Shown: positions 8,099 to 18,100 of the stretch, in pieces
Numbering within the stretch: position 1 is the stretch's first letter
Layout: each line of letters begins with the position of its first letter
DNA from: Frankiales bacterium
Lineage (GTDB): Bacteria; Actinomycetota; Actinomycetes; JAFAQI01
Direction: 5' to 3'
Assembly: GCA_025980465.1 (NCBI GenBank)
Contig: JAICXJ010000009.1
Location: forward strand, 1 to 64,000
DNA: 64,000 nucleotides
Program-made: the position numbers and the translations under genes
Notes under the pieces: model-generated
Told to the model about the DNA's origin: nothing
Seen by the model: only the letters and a program-made list of their open reading frames with translations
Databases searched by the model: none

Positions 8099-9196
8099 GT
8101 GCGGGTCGCCATCGTCGGTGCCGGAGTCGCCGGTCTGACCGCAGCGCTGGCGCTCCAACGGGATGGTCATGACGTTCGGGTCCTGGAGCAGGCGAGCGAG
8201 CTGCGGACGGGTGGCTTCGGGCTGAACCTCTGGGCCAACGCGACCGAGCCGCTGCACCGCCTCGGCGTGAAAGTGCCCGGCGAGCCCTACCAGCGGATGA
8301 TCCTGCGCACCCGCGGCCAGGAGCGGGCTCGGGTCGCGCTGCCGACCCGGGGCCAGCCACACATGAATGGTGAGCGGGGAGCGCTGATGCGCGCCATTCA
8401 CGACGAGCTCAAGCCCGGCTCGGTGAGGTTCGGCGTGAAGGTGGCCCAAGCCAAGGACCTGTTGGAGGCTGGCGCTGACCTCGTGGTCGCAGCGGACGGC
8501 GTCGGCTCCCAGCTGCGGCCGGACCTCAGCAAGCGGCAGAAGGTGAGCCGGCCATGGTCGGTCTGGCAGGCCGTCATCCCGAGCGGTGCCGATCTTGTCG
8601 AAACCGGCGGCGGGGCGATCGTCATGACCCCGAAGCGGTTCTACGGGATCTGGCGGCACCCGAACGGCGAGCTCTGCTGGTTCGTCGAGGAGCCATCGCT
8701 TCCGCTCGACGCCACCGCCGAGCAGGTGCTGGCCGCGACACTGGAAGAGGACGATGCCCTGGTCCGCGAGGTCGCTCGGCTCACTCCGACCGATCGGCTC
8801 GGCCAGTGGCTGGCCCGCGACCGGCGGCCGACCCGCGCAATGGTCGTCGATCGGGTGGTCGCGATCGGCGACGCCGCCCACCCGATGCTGCCGTGCATCG
8901 GGCAGGGAGCCTGTACCTCGATCGAGGACGGGATTGCACTCGCCCTCGCGCTTCGCCATCGGACGGTGAGCGACGGCCTCGACTTCTACCGCCGGAAACG
9001 GCTTCCCGTCACCCGAGTGCGCGTCGCTACCGCGCACTTTGCCTGCGCTCTCCGCCGGCCAAGCCCGGTTGCGACGGCCGTCGTATCGAACCCTGTCACG
9101 GCGCCATTCGCGCACCTGGCCGGCGTCTGGCTGCGGTTGGTCAACCGGGCACCCGGATGGATGATCCGGGAGCTGGCCGCACTGCCAGCAGCCTGA
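8099..9196 (+). CDS. FAD-dependent monooxygenase (UbiH/PHBH-like)
   Basis: This protein of about 365 aa belongs to the group A flavoprotein monooxygenase family. The Rossmann GxGxxG motif is AIVGAGVAGLTAAL right at the N-terminus, with the acidic strand end VRVLEQASE. The second FAD motif GDAAHPMLPCIGQGACTSIED lies near residue 260. I chose GTG 8099 because the FAD motif begins at the next residues; an upstream ATG at 8006 would add 31 residues unlike the family. AATGAT lies 6 bases before this GTG. Substrate unknown. Confidence 0.85.
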   Translation: MRVAIVGAGVAGLTAALALQRDGHDVRVLEQASELRTGGFGLNLWANATEPLHRLGVKVPGEPYQRMILRTRGQERARVALPTRGQPHMNGERGALMRAIHDELKPGSVRFGVKVAQAKDLLEAGADLVVAADGVGSQLRPDLSKRQKVSRPWSVWQAVIPSGADLVETGGGAIVMTPKRFYGIWRHPNGELCWFVEEPSLPLDATAEQVLAATLEEDDALVREVARLTPTDRLGQWLARDRRPTRAMVVDRVVAIGDAAHPMLPCIGQGACTSIEDGIALALALRHRTVSDGLDFYRRKRLPVTRVRVATAHFACALRRPSPVATAVVSNPVTAPFAHLAGVWLRLVNRAPGWMIRELAALPAA

Positions 9197-9207
9197 TCAT
9201 CGCTGGA

Positions 9208-9213
9208 TAGGCT
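9208..9213 (+). promoter_or_regulatory. -10 box TAGGCT, LLM oxidoreductase
   Basis: TAGGCT is followed by exactly 6 bases and then ATG 9220. No Shine-Dalgarno is present, which fits leaderless transcription. Confidence 0.6.
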
Positions 9214-9219
9214 CCGCGA

Positions 9220-10269
9220 ATGCGACTCGGACTCAACCTCGGCTACTGGGGCCTTGCAAGCGACGTCGAGAACGTCGAGCTGGTGCAGGAGGCGGAGCGG
9301 CTGGGCTACAGCTGCGTATGGATGGCGGAGGCATACGGCAACGACGCCGCGACCGTCCTGGCGTATCTGGCCGCGAAGACGTCGACGATCGAGCTCGGTA
9401 GCGCGATCTTCCAGATTCCTGGGCGTTCGCCCGCGATGACCGCGATGACCGCGGCCACGATCGATCACCTCTCCGGTGGCCGGTTCCGGCTCGGGCTGGG
9501 AGTCTCGGGCCCGCAGGTGTCCGAGGGGTGGCACGGGGTCCGCTTCGACAAGCCACTTGGCCGCACCCGCGAGTACATCGACATCATCCGGTTGGCGATG
9601 GCCCGCGAGCGGGTCGAGTACCACGGTGAGCACTACGAGCTGCCGCTGCCCGACGGTCCGGGCAAGGCGCTGAAAATGATCATCCACCCGCTCCGCGAGT
9701 ACATGCCGATCTATCTCGCAGCGATCGGGCCGAAGAACCTCGAACTCACCGGCGAGAAGTGCGACGGTTGGCTGGCGATCTTCTTCGACCCGGAGTTCGC
9801 ACCCGAGCTGCTGTCGTCGGTGCAGGCCGGCAAGGACAAGGCGAACCGCTCGGAAGCGACGATCGATGTGACGCCGACGGTGCCGGTCATCATCGGCGAC
9901 GATGTCGACGCGTGCGCGGATCCCTGCCGCGGCTACGCCGCGCTGTACGTCGGTGGGATGGGGTCGCGGGAGCAGAACTTCTACAACCGGCTGGCCTGTC
10001 GGATGGGGTTCGAAAAGGAAGCCGGCGAGATCCAGGACCTGTACCTGGACAAGAAGTACCTCGAGGCGGCGGCCGCCGTACCGCTTGAGTTCATCGACCG
10101 CACGTCGCTGCTCGGTCCGATCGACCGGATCGCCGAGCGCATGCAGGTGCTGTCAGCGGCAGGCGTCACGACGGTCAACGTGAGCGGGTTCGCCGGCAGC
10201 CAGGAGCAGCGTCTCGCCACGTTGCGCGGCGTTGTTGAGGCGCTGGAAAAGTCCGGCGTCGGCGACTGA
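9220..10269 (+). CDS. LLM-class F420-dependent oxidoreductase
   Basis: This 349-aa luciferase-like monooxygenase-fold enzyme probably uses coenzyme F420, as most actinobacterial members do. Features are the start MRLGLNLGYWG, the helix-strand block CVWMAEAYGNDA, and HLSGGRFRLGLGVSGPQV near residue 85, which is typical of the F420-binding subfamily. IYLAAIGPKNLELTGE follows near 165. The segment TSLLGPIDRIAERM is near the C-terminus. The substrate cannot be assigned. Three palindromes follow its stop codon. Confidence 0.85.
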   Translation: MRLGLNLGYWGLASDVENVELVQEAERLGYSCVWMAEAYGNDAATVLAYLAAKTSTIELGSAIFQIPGRSPAMTAMTAATIDHLSGGRFRLGLGVSGPQVSEGWHGVRFDKPLGRTREYIDIIRLAMARERVEYHGEHYELPLPDGPGKALKMIIHPLREYMPIYLAAIGPKNLELTGEKCDGWLAIFFDPEFAPELLSSVQAGKDKANRSEATIDVTPTVPVIIGDDVDACADPCRGYAALYVGGMGSREQNFYNRLACRMGFEKEAGEIQDLYLDKKYLEAAAAVPLEFIDRTSLLGPIDRIAERMQVLSAAGVTTVNVSGFAGSQEQRLATLRGVVEALEKSGVGD

Positions 10270-10278
10270 CCGGTGCAC

Positions 10279-10347
10279 AGCAATGCCACATTGCTGTCGG
10301 AATTGCCGCCAGCAATCCCACATTGCAGACAGCAATGTCACATTGCT
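10279..10347. repeat. Three copies of a 17-bp palindrome
   Basis: Copies are AGCAATGCCACATTGCT (10279-10295), AGCAATCCCACATTGCA (10311-10327) and AGCAATGTCACATTGCT (10331-10347). The third is a perfect inverted repeat around one central base. An extra half-site AATTGC lies between the first and second. They sit in the 115-bp gap before the histidine phosphatase. Candidate roles are operator sites for a dimeric repressor or a dispersed intergenic repeat. There is no T-tract that would make a canonical terminator. Confidence 0.8.
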
Positions 10348-10384
10348 AGTGAAGTGAAGATGCCCGGCGTACCAGGATGAGGCC

Positions 10385-11077
10385 ATGACGACTGTCCTGC
10401 TGGTGCGGCACGGGTTGACCGACGCCAACACCGGCGGCACCCTCGCCGGCTGGACACCGGGAGTCCACCTCGCCGAGAAGGGCCGGCAGCAGGTCAGCGC
10501 CCTCGCCGAGCGGCTGGGGGCGGTCCCGGTTGCAGGGGTGGTGAGCAGCCCGCTCGAGCGCTGTCAGGAGACCGCCGCGGCTTTGGTTGTCAGCCGCGAT
10601 CTCGCGATCACCACCGACGAACGCCTCGGCGAGTGCCACTACGGGGACTGGCAGGGCCAGCCGCTGAAGGTGCTCGCGAAGGACCCGTTGTGGAAGGTGG
10701 TCCAGGCCCATCCAAGTGCCGCAACCTTCCCCGGCGGCGAGGCGCTTCGCGACACCCAGGCTCGCGCCGTGGCGGCGGTGAGGGAGCACAACGAGCGGTT
10801 CGGGGCAGCGGCAACCTGGATTGCGGTAAGTCATGGCGACGTGATCAAGGCGGTGCTGGCCGATGCGCTCGGGCTGCATCTCGACGAGTTTCAGCGCATC
10901 GTGGTCGACCCGGCGTCGGTCTCGGTCGTCAGCTATACGACGTTGCGGCCGTTCGTGCTGCGGATGAACGACACCGGCGGTGGTGTCAGCGGGCTGATCC
11001 CGCCGAAGCGTCGGCGCCGGGGCAAGGCGAGTTCGGAGGCGGTCGTCGGCGGCGGAGCAGGAGCGGAGTCGTCCTAG
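10385..11077 (+). CDS. Histidine phosphatase (phosphoglycerate mutase-like)
   Basis: This 230-aa enzyme is of the histidine phosphatase superfamily and is syntenic with Rv2135c of M. tuberculosis. The phospho-acceptor motif is LVRHGLTDAN near residues 6-15. Further motifs are SSPLERCQETA near 55, the acid region ECHYGDWQG near 80 and VSHGDVIKAVLAD near 148. The C-terminal 25 residues are Arg/Gly-rich and likely disordered. The physiological substrate is unknown. CAGGAT lies 6 bases before the ATG, a weak match to the leaderless -10 pattern seen nearby. Confidence 0.88.
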   Translation: MTTVLLVRHGLTDANTGGTLAGWTPGVHLAEKGRQQVSALAERLGAVPVAGVVSSPLERCQETAAALVVSRDLAITTDERLGECHYGDWQGQPLKVLAKDPLWKVVQAHPSAATFPGGEALRDTQARAVAAVREHNERFGAAATWIAVSHGDVIKAVLADALGLHLDEFQRIVVDPASVSVVSYTTLRPFVLRMNDTGGGVSGLIPPKRRRRGKASSEAVVGGGAGAESS

Positions 11078-11088
11078 TGCGCGACACA

Positions 11089-11094
11089 TAGGCT
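11089..11094 (+). promoter_or_regulatory. -10 box TAGGCT, DUF3090 gene
   Basis: TAGGCT followed by 6 bases and ATG 11101, without a Shine-Dalgarno sequence. Predicted leaderless start. Confidence 0.6.
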
Positions 11095-11100
11095 GAGTCC

Positions 11101-11667
11101 ATGCCCGGCCGTGAGTTCGCGTTCGACCCCCCGGAGCGCTTCGTCGCCGGGACTGTCGGACAGCCGGGCCAGCGCACCTTTTATCTGCAGGCCTCCGGCA
11201 GCGGCCGTACCGTCTCAGTCGCGCTCGAGAAAATGCAGGTTTCGGCGCTGGCCGAGCGGCTCGACGAGCTGCTCGACGAGGTACGACGTCGGCAGGGTGC
11301 TGACTCCACCGTGCCGGCGCTCGCGCCGGCCCAGCTCGAGGACGTGGCACCGCTCGAAGCGCCGGTCGAGGAGGAGTTCAGGGTCGGCACGCTCGCCCTC
11401 GCCTGGGACGACGATACGAGCTTGGTGATCATCGAGGCCCAGTCCCTCGTCGAGGACCTGGAGGAGGGCACGGAAGCGCCCTCGGACATCGACACGAACG
11501 CCGACATGTTGCGAGTCACGCTCGCACCGGCGGTCGCGCGGGCGTTCGCCAAGCGGGCGTTGCGGGTGGTCGCAGCCGGCCGGCCGCCCTGCCCGCTGTG
11601 CGGCAACCCGCTCGATGCCGAGGGGCACATCTGCCCACGGCAAAACGGGCACCTGCACGCCGGGTGA
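11101..11667 (+). CDS. DUF3090 family protein
   Basis: This 188-aa conserved actinobacterial protein corresponds in synteny to Rv2134c. Typical family features are the N-terminus GREFAFDPPERFVAGTVG, the segment GQRTFYLQA and a C-terminal zinc-knuckle-like PPCPLCGNPLDAEGHICPR, with three cysteines and one histidine spaced to bind a metal. Function is unknown. The consistent pairing with a PI-kinase-like protein and mshC in actinomycetes is established; what the pairing means is not. Confidence 0.88.
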   Translation: MPGREFAFDPPERFVAGTVGQPGQRTFYLQASGSGRTVSVALEKMQVSALAERLDELLDEVRRRQGADSTVPALAPAQLEDVAPLEAPVEEEFRVGTLALAWDDDTSLVIIEAQSLVEDLEEGTEAPSDIDTNADMLRVTLAPAVARAFAKRALRVVAAGRPPCPLCGNPLDAEGHICPRQNGHLHAG

Positions 11668-11677
11668 CACTGGACCC

Positions 11678-12409
11678 GTGACCGCGCCCGCCTACACCCT
11701 CGACGCAGCCGATGCGCTGCGACTGTTGCGTGACGGCGAGCTCGACGTCGAGGGGCGGCTGGTCGACGCGTCCAATGCGACGTTGTACTGCTCGGTCGCC
11801 CTCGACGGCGTGGTCGCCGCCTGCGTCTACAAGCCGATCGCGGGCGAGCGGCCGCTCTGGGACTTCCCGGACGGGACGCTGGCCGGCCGAGAGGTCGCGG
11901 CCTATCTGGTGTCGGTCGCGACCGGCTGGGACGTCGTGCCCCCCACCGTCATGCGCGACGGGCCGTTCGGTCCCGGCATGTGCCAACTGTGGATCGACGT
12001 CGAGGAGACGATCGACATCGCCATCCTGGCGCGCAGCACGATCGAGCCGCTTCGCCGGATGGCGGTGTTCGACGCGGTCGTCAACAACGCCGACCGTAAA
12101 GGCGGGCATCTGTTGCCGGTCGCCGACGGTCACGTGTACGGCGTCGACCACGGGGTCTGCTTTTCCGAAGACGACAAGCTGCGCACCCTGCTGTGGCACT
12201 GGCGCGGCAAACGGCTGACCGAGGAGGCAATGGGCGTGCTCGTCGGCCTCCGGGAGGACCTTCGCGGCAGTCTCGGCTGTCGGCTGCGGGAGCTGCTCAC
12301 CGACCGGGAGGTGCTCGCGACCCAGCGGCGGATCCACCGGCTGCTCTCGACGAAGCGGCACCCGATGCCTGACGGCGACTGGCCCGCCCTCCCATGGCCC
12401 CCGTTCTGA
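11678..12409 (+). CDS. SCO1664-family / PI3-4 kinase-like protein
   Basis: This protein of about 243 aa is of the SCO1664 family, the equivalent of Rv2133c, and is distantly related to phosphatidylinositol 3-/4-kinases. Kinase-like elements are the strand CVYKPIAGERPLWDFPDG with the putative ATP-binding Lys, the loop FDAVVNNADRKGGHLL resembling the catalytic NNxDR(K) motif, and VYGVDHGVCF resembling the metal-binding DHG. The start GTG 11678 is chosen by family length; it sits 10 bases after the DUF3090 stop. Substrate unknown. Confidence 0.85.
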   Translation: MTAPAYTLDAADALRLLRDGELDVEGRLVDASNATLYCSVALDGVVAACVYKPIAGERPLWDFPDGTLAGREVAAYLVSVATGWDVVPPTVMRDGPFGPGMCQLWIDVEETIDIAILARSTIEPLRRMAVFDAVVNNADRKGGHLLPVADGHVYGVDHGVCFSEDDKLRTLLWHWRGKRLTEEAMGVLVGLREDLRGSLGCRLRELLTDREVLATQRRIHRLLSTKRHPMPDGDWPALPWPPF

Positions 12410-12417
12410 CCAATCCG

Positions 12418-12423
12418 TAGGCT
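12418..12423 (+). promoter_or_regulatory. -10 box TAGGCT, mshC
   Basis: TAGGCT, 6 bases, then GTG 12430. No Shine-Dalgarno sequence; predicted leaderless start for mshC. Confidence 0.6.
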
Positions 12424-12429
12424 CCCAGC

Positions 12430-13647
12430 GTGCGTTCGTGGTCCTCGCCCTCGGTTCCTCGGCTGGCCGCCGGGTCTGGCGAGCCGGTGCAGGTCAACGA
12501 CTCGGCAACCGGCACGCTGGTGACGCTCGGCGCCGACCGCGACGACGTCACGATGTACGTCTGCGGGATCACGCCGTACGACGCGACCCACCTCGGCCAC
12601 GCCGCCACCTACCTGCTCTTCGACGAGTTGCAGCGAGTGCTGCTCGACGCCGGCAAGTCGGTGCGCTACGTGCAGAACGTCACCGACGTCGATGATCCGC
12701 TGCTGGAGCGGGCGAATGCCACCGGGGAGGATTGGACCGCGCTAGCGCAGCGCGAGATCCAGCTGTTCCGCGATGACATGGAGGCGCTTCGGATCATCGC
12801 TCCGGACGCCTACGTCGGCGCGGTCGAGGCGATCCCGCAGATCGTCTCCGCGGTGGTGGGGTTGCGCGAGCGGGGCGCGGCGTACGACGTGGAGGGCGAC
12901 ACCTACTTCTCGGTGTCCGCGACGGACAGCTTCGGATCGGTCGGGCACCTCGACCCCGAGCAGATGATCACGCTCTCAGCCGAACGCGGGGGAGATCCGG
13001 CCCGGGCCGGCAAGAAGGATCCGCTTGACTGCCTGCTCTGGCAGGCCGCCCGTCCCGGCGAACCGGCCTGGGACAGCGAGCTTGGGCCGGGCCGACCTGG
13101 GTGGCACATCGAGTGCGCCGCGATCGCGCTGCAGCACCTCGGCGACACGATCGACGTGCAGGGGGGCGGCGACGATCTGATCTTTCCGCATCACGAGATG
13201 AGCGCCGCCGAGGCCGCCGTTCTGACCGGACGAACGCCCTTCGCCCGGGCCTACGTTCACCAGGCGATGGTTGGCTACGACGGCGAGAAAATGTCGAAGT
13301 CGCGCGGCAACCTGGTGCTGGTGTCGACGCTGCGCGAGTCCGGAATCGATCCGATGGCGATCCGGCTCGGGTTGCTGGACCATCGTCATGACGGCGCGTG
13401 GGAGTGGCACGACGAGGAGCTCACCGCAGCGACCGATCGGCTCGCCACCTGGCGGGCCGGCCTCGCCAGACCTCGCGGGCCGGAGCCCGGCGCACTCGTC
13501 GAGTCGCTTCGGCGCGCCCTGCGCGGTGGTCTCGACACCCCCGCCGCAGTGGCTGCGGTCGACGCCTGGGTCACGACCGACGGTAACGACCCGCAGGCGC
13601 CCGCAGTGGCCGCGCAGGCCATCGACGCGCTGCTCGGGATCCGCTGA
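12430..13647 (+). CDS. mshC: Cysteine:1-D-myo-inosityl 2-amino-2-deoxy-alpha-D-glucopyranoside ligase (mycothiol ligase)
   Basis: This 405-aa enzyme joins cysteine to GlcN-Ins in an ATP-dependent reaction, the penultimate step of mycothiol synthesis. It is a paralogue of cysteinyl-tRNA synthetase. The HIGH-type motif is [15 protein letters not shown] near residues 50-64 and the zinc Cys is in [16 protein letters not shown] lies near 285, preceded by the [11 protein letters not shown] zinc/active-site segment. The length is that of MshC and not of CysS, since it lacks the anticodon-binding extension. It shows that the organism makes mycothiol. Confidence 0.95.
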   Translation: MRSWSSPSVPRLAAGSGEPVQVNDSATGTLVTLGADRDDVTMYVCGITPYDATHLGHAATYLLFDELQRVLLDAGKSVRYVQNVTDVDDPLLERANATGEDWTALAQREIQLFRDDMEALRIIAPDAYVGAVEAIPQIVSAVVGLRERGAAYDVEGDTYFSVSATDSFGSVGHLDPEQMITLSAERGGDPARAGKKDPLDCLLWQAARPGEPAWDSELGPGRPGWHIECAAIALQHLGDTIDVQGGGDDLIFPHHEMSAAEAAVLTGRTPFARAYVHQAMVGYDGEKMSKSRGNLVLVSTLRESGIDPMAIRLGLLDHRHDGAWEWHDEELTAATDRLATWRAGLARPRGPEPGALVESLRRALRGGLDTPAAVAAVDAWVTTDGNDPQAPAVAAQAIDALLGIR

Positions 13648-13668
13648 CCGACGATCGGATCGACGTGG

Positions 13669-14508
13669 TCAGTCGCTGCTGTCGCGGCGCCGCAGATAAC
13701 GCTCGAACGCTCGGGCGATCGCTTCGCCACTCGCCTCCGGGAGCGAGGTCTCGTCCTCCCGTAGCTCCAAAGACGCGATGTAGTCGGCGATCTCGCCGTC
13801 TTCTCGCGCCAGCTCGTCGACACCGTTCTCCCAGGCCTGCGCCGCCTCCGGCAGATCCCCGAGCGGTACGGCGAGATCGAGAACGTCCTCGACCCGGTGC
13901 AACAAGGTGAGCGTCGCCTTCGGACACGGTGGCTGCGCGACGTAATGGGGCACGCTGGCCCAGTAGCTGACCACCTTGCGGCCGGACTCGGCAAGGGACT
14001 GGTGGAACACACTGACCACGCCGGTCGGCCCTTCGTAACGGGAGCGGGTCAGACCCAGCGATGTGGCGAGCGCATCGTCGGATGCCGAGCCGTTGACGTC
14101 GATCGGACGGGTGTGGGGAACGTCGGCGAGCAATGCGGCGAGGCATACCACTCGATCCACATCGAGCTCATCGGCAAACTCGGTGAGCTCCTGGCAGAAC
14201 GCCCGCCACCGCATGTTCGGTTCGAGGCCTCGCACCAGCACGATTTCCTGATCGCCGACGGTCGCCAACCCGAGCCGAGTCGTCGGCCAGTCGATGCGCC
14301 GCGTGACCCCGTCGACGAGCCGCACGGTCGGGCGGTTCACCTGGTAGTCGTAGTAGTCCTCGGGGTCGATCGCGGCGAACGGTCGCGCCTTCCACTCCCG
14401 CTCGAGGTGCTCAATCGCCCCGGTAGCAGCGTCGGCCGCGTCGTTCCAACCCTCGAAGGCTGCGATCATCGCGCGCTTCGGACTCGACCCGCCGCGATCG
14501 ACCGTCAC
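13669..14508 (-). CDS. PAC2 family protein
   Basis: This 279-aa protein of the PAC2 (proteasome assembly chaperone 2-like) family is the syntenic equivalent of Rv2125. Typical segments are MIAAFEGWNDAADAA near the start, LVRGLEPNMRWRAFC, LLADVPHTRPIDVNGSA, and SYWASVPHYVAQPPCPKA. The molecular role in actinobacteria is not established. In eukaryotes and archaea related proteins bind proteasome subunits, which makes its position about 10 kb from the proteasome genes notable. It is convergent with mshC. Confidence 0.9.
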   Translation of the reverse strand: MTVDRGGSSPKRAMIAAFEGWNDAADAATGAIEHLEREWKARPFAAIDPEDYYDYQVNRPTVRLVDGVTRRIDWPTTRLGLATVGDQEIVLVRGLEPNMRWRAFCQELTEFADELDVDRVVCLAALLADVPHTRPIDVNGSASDDALATSLGLTRSRYEGPTGVVSVFHQSLAESGRKVVSYWASVPHYVAQPPCPKATLTLLHRVEDVLDLAVPLGDLPEAAQAWENGVDELAREDGEIADYIASLELREDETSLPEASGEAIARAFERYLRRRDSSD

Positions 14509-14514
14509 GAACCC

Positions 14515-14520
14515 AGGGTA
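14515..14520 (-). promoter_or_regulatory. -10 box TACCCT, PAC2 gene
   Basis: Minus-strand TACCCT lies exactly 6 bases before GTG 14508. Predicted leaderless start. Confidence 0.55.
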
Positions 14521-14586
14521 TGCCCGGTCCGTAGCGGTCTCCGGCCACGGCGATCGGCACCGCCGCGATCGACTAGTGTCGTGACA

Positions 14587-15048
14587 CTAGCGACCGCCGC
14601 CGGTCGTGTGGACGATCAGGACGTCGCAGGCGGCACGATGACTGATGTTGGCGGGCACCGAGCCGAGCAGCCGCCCGGCCAGGCTGTTCAGTCCGCGGTT
14701 GCCGACGATGCACAGGTCGACCTTGCGCTCGTCGATCAGCGCGACCAGGACGTCCACGGCGTCGCCCGCCTCGGCCACGGTTTCGATCTTCTTGGCGCCG
14801 GCTTTCACTGCCAATGCCTTCGCGTCGCGTAGGGCGTCCTCGGCGGGGTTGGAGCCCATCACCTTGTAGGCGTCGTTCCCGAGCTCGTTGACGGCGCGGT
14901 CGCGGTCCCGCTCCGATATCGCCTGGTAGGCGGAGGCGATCAGCAGCGTCGCGCCAGTGTCCGAAGCCAGCGCGGCGGCACGCTCGACCGCGCGGAACGA
15001 CGAGGCCGACCCATCGGTGCCGACGAGCACTGTGCTGTAGCTACCCAC
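14587..15048 (-). CDS. Universal stress protein (UspA family)
   Basis: This protein of about 153 aa is a single UspA domain. The strand STVLVGTDGSASS opens the domain, and the ATP-type loop IVGNRGLNSLAGRLLGSVPANISHRA (GxxGx9GS pattern) lies near residues 115-140, followed by CDVLIVHT. This is the ATP-binding class. The start GTG 15048 is chosen because GAGAGGAAG lies just upstream; a longer frame to 15111 would add unrelated sequence. It is divergent from metH with a 92-bp gap. Confidence 0.88.
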   Translation of the reverse strand: MGSYSTVLVGTDGSASSFRAVERAAALASDTGATLLIASAYQAISERDRDRAVNELGNDAYKVMGSNPAEDALRDAKALAVKAGAKKIETVAEAGDAVDVLVALIDERKVDLCIVGNRGLNSLAGRLLGSVPANISHRAACDVLIVHTTGGGR

Positions 15049-15125
15049 TGATGGCTTCCTCTCGGCTGCTGGCGTGCGATTGGGGGAACCGTATAACTGC
15101 GAGGCAGCCACACGGCACCTTCACC

Positions 15126-15131
15126 TAGAAT
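15126..15131 (+). promoter_or_regulatory. -10 box TAGAAT upstream of metH
   Basis: TAGAAT lies 9 bases before the metH ATG. Transcription would begin at or within a few bases of the start codon. The short gap to the divergent USP gene holds no B12 box, so no cobalamin riboswitch is seen. Confidence 0.5.
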
Positions 15132-15140
15132 CTGTTTCAA

Positions 15141-18100
15141 ATGTCGATTACACCGGATGCTTCCGGACCCGCGGCGCTACTCCAGGCATTGCGCGAGCGC
15201 GTGCTCGTCGCCGACGGCGCGATGGGCACCATGTTGCAGGCGCACGATCTCTCACTCGACGACTTCGAAGGTCACGAGGGGTGCAACGAGGTCCTCAACG
15301 CGACCCGGCCCGACGTCGTGCGGTCGGTCCACGACGCCTACTTTGCGATCGGTTCGGATGCCGTCGAGACCAATACCTTCGGCGCGAACCTCGCCAACCT
15401 CGCCGAGTACGGCATTGAGGACCGCATCCATGAGCTGTCCGAAGCCGGCGCCCGGCTCGCACGGGAGGTTGCCGACGGATATTCGACGCCGGATCGGCCG
15501 CGATGGGTGATCGGCTCGGTCGGTCCGGGGACGAAGCTGCCGACCTTGGGTCACGTCAAGTACGCCGCGCTCCGCGACGCCTACCAGGCCGAGGTCGATG
15601 GCCTCATCGCCGGTGGCGCCGACGCGGTCCTGGTGGAGACTGCCCAGGACTTGCTTCAGTGCAAGGCCGCGATCAACGGTGCTCGCCGGGCGTTCAGGTC
15701 CAGTGGGCTCAAGCTTCCGCTGTTCGTCCAGGTCACCGTGGAGACCACCGGCACGATGCTGCTGGGCAGCGAGATCGGTGCCGCGCTGACGGCACTCGAG
15801 CCGCTCGAGATCGACCTGATCGGCCTGAACTGCGCGACCGGGCCCGCCGAGATGAGCGAGCATCTGCGCCATCTCTCTCGGCATGCCCGGGTCGGGTTGT
15901 CGTGCATGCCGAACGCCGGCTTGCCCGAGCTGACCGCGGATGGCGCTCGCTACCCGTTGTCACCGGAAGAGCTCGCCGACGCCCACGACACCTTCACCCG
16001 CGAGTTCGGTCTCGCCCTCGTTGGCGGTTGTTGTGGGACGACACCGGAACACATCCGACAGGTGGTGGAGCGGGTAGGCGGGCGCGAGGTGGCGACGCGA
16101 AAGCCGCACCCGGATCACGGCGCCGCGAGTCTGTACCAGCACGTCCCGTTCCGCCAGGACACGACGTACCTCACTATCGGCGAGCGGACCAATGCGAACG
16201 GCTCCAAGGCGTTTCGCGAGGCGATGCTCGCCGAGCGGTGGGAGGACTGCGTCGAGATCGCTCGCGATCAGACCCGCGATGGCGCCCACCTGCTCGACGT
16301 CTGCATCGACTACGTCGGACGCGACGGTACGACGGACATGCGCGAGGTCGCGTTCCGGTTCGCCACCGCATCGACTCTGCCGCTGGTGCTCGACTCGACC
16401 GAACCGGACGTCATCGAAGCCGGGCTGGAGTGCCTGGGCGGTCGGAGCGTCATCAACTCGGTCAACTACGAGGACGGCGACGGGCCGTCGTCGCGCATCG
16501 CCCGGATGATGCCGATCGTCAAAGAGCACGGTGCCGCGGTCGTCGCGCTGACCATCGACGAGGAGGGCCAGGCCCGCACCGCAGAGTGGAAGGTGCGGGT
16601 CGCGGAGCGGCTGATCAACGACCTCACGACCAACTGGGGGATGGAGACCAGCGACATCATCGTCGACTGCCTCACCTTCCCGATCGCGACCGGTCAGGAG
16701 GAGACCCGTCGCGACGGCCTGGAGACGATCGAGGCGATCCGGGAGGTCAAGCGGCGCTTCCCCGAGGTGCAGACGACCCTCGGGCTGTCGAACGTCTCCT
16801 TCGGCCTCAACCCGGCCGCCAGGCAGGTGCTCAACTCGGCCTTCCTGCACGAGTGCGTCAAGGCGGGTCTGGACTCCGCGATCGTTCACGCGTCGAAGAT
16901 CCTGCCGTTCTCGCGGATCCCTGAGGAGCAGCGCGAGGTCGCGCTCGACATGGTCTGGGATCGGCGGCGTCCCGCCAGTGACGACCAGCCGGCATACGAC
17001 CCGCTGACCCGGTTCCTGGACTTGTTCGAAGGCGTCGACGTCGCCGCTGCGAAACAGTCGCGCGCCGAGGAACTCGCCGCACTGCCGCTCGGCGAGCGGC
17101 TCGGTCGCCGCATCATCGACGGCGAGCGCAACGGCCTAGAGGCCGACCTGGACGAGGGAATGGGCCAGGGGTGGAAGCCGCTCGACATCATCAACGACCA
17201 CCTGCTCGAGGGCATGCGGGTCGTCGGCGACCTGTTCGGCTCCGGCCAGATGCAGCTGCCGTTCGTGCTGCAGTCTGCCGAGGTGATGAAAGCGGCCGTC
17301 GGATATCTCGAGCCGCACATGGAGAAGTCCGACGACGACGGCAAGGGCACGATCGTGCTCGCCACTGTCCGCGGCGACGTCCACGACATCGGAAAGAACC
17401 TCGTCGACATCATCTTGAGCAACAACGGCTACACCGTGGTCAACCTCGGCATCAAGCAGCCGATCACCTCGATCGTCGAGGCGGCGGAGGTGCACGCCGC
17501 TGACGTGATCGGCATGAGTGGCCTCCTCGTGAAAAGCACGGTGATCATGAAGGAGAACCTCGAGGAGCTGAACAGTCGCGGCCTCGCGGACAAGTGGCCG
17601 ATCCTGCTCGGCGGCGCGGCGCTGACCCGCGCTTACGTCGAGGTCGACCTCGCCGACATGTACCGGGGCGAGGTGCGCTACGCGAAGGACGCCTTCGAAG
17701 GGTTGCGCCTGATGGACGCCGTCATGGCGGTGAAGCGAGGTGAGCCAGGTGCGCAGCTGCCGGCGTTGCGGGAGCGCCGGGTGTCGGTTCGCAAACGTCC
17801 GAGCGAGCTACCACCCGAGGAGCTGCCGGCGCGTTCTGACGTCGCGCTCGACAACACCGTCCCGACGCCACCGTTCTTCGGCGATCGTGTCGTCAAGGGG
17901 ATCGCGCTGGCTGACTATGCCGCGATGCTCGACGAACGGGCGACCTTCCTTGGCCAGTGGGGGCTGAAGCCCACCCGCGGGGAAGGCCCGTCGTACGACG
18001 AGCTGGTCGAGACAGAGGGACGACCCCGGCTACGGGCGTGGCTGGAGCGCATGCAGGCCGAGAAGATGCTCGAGGCGGCCGTTGTCTATGGATATTTCCC

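Noticed and set aside
15049-15140. Cobalamin riboswitch upstream of metH
   Set aside because: The gap is only 92 bp, lacks a B12 box, and the -10 lies 9 bases before ATG, leaving no leader.
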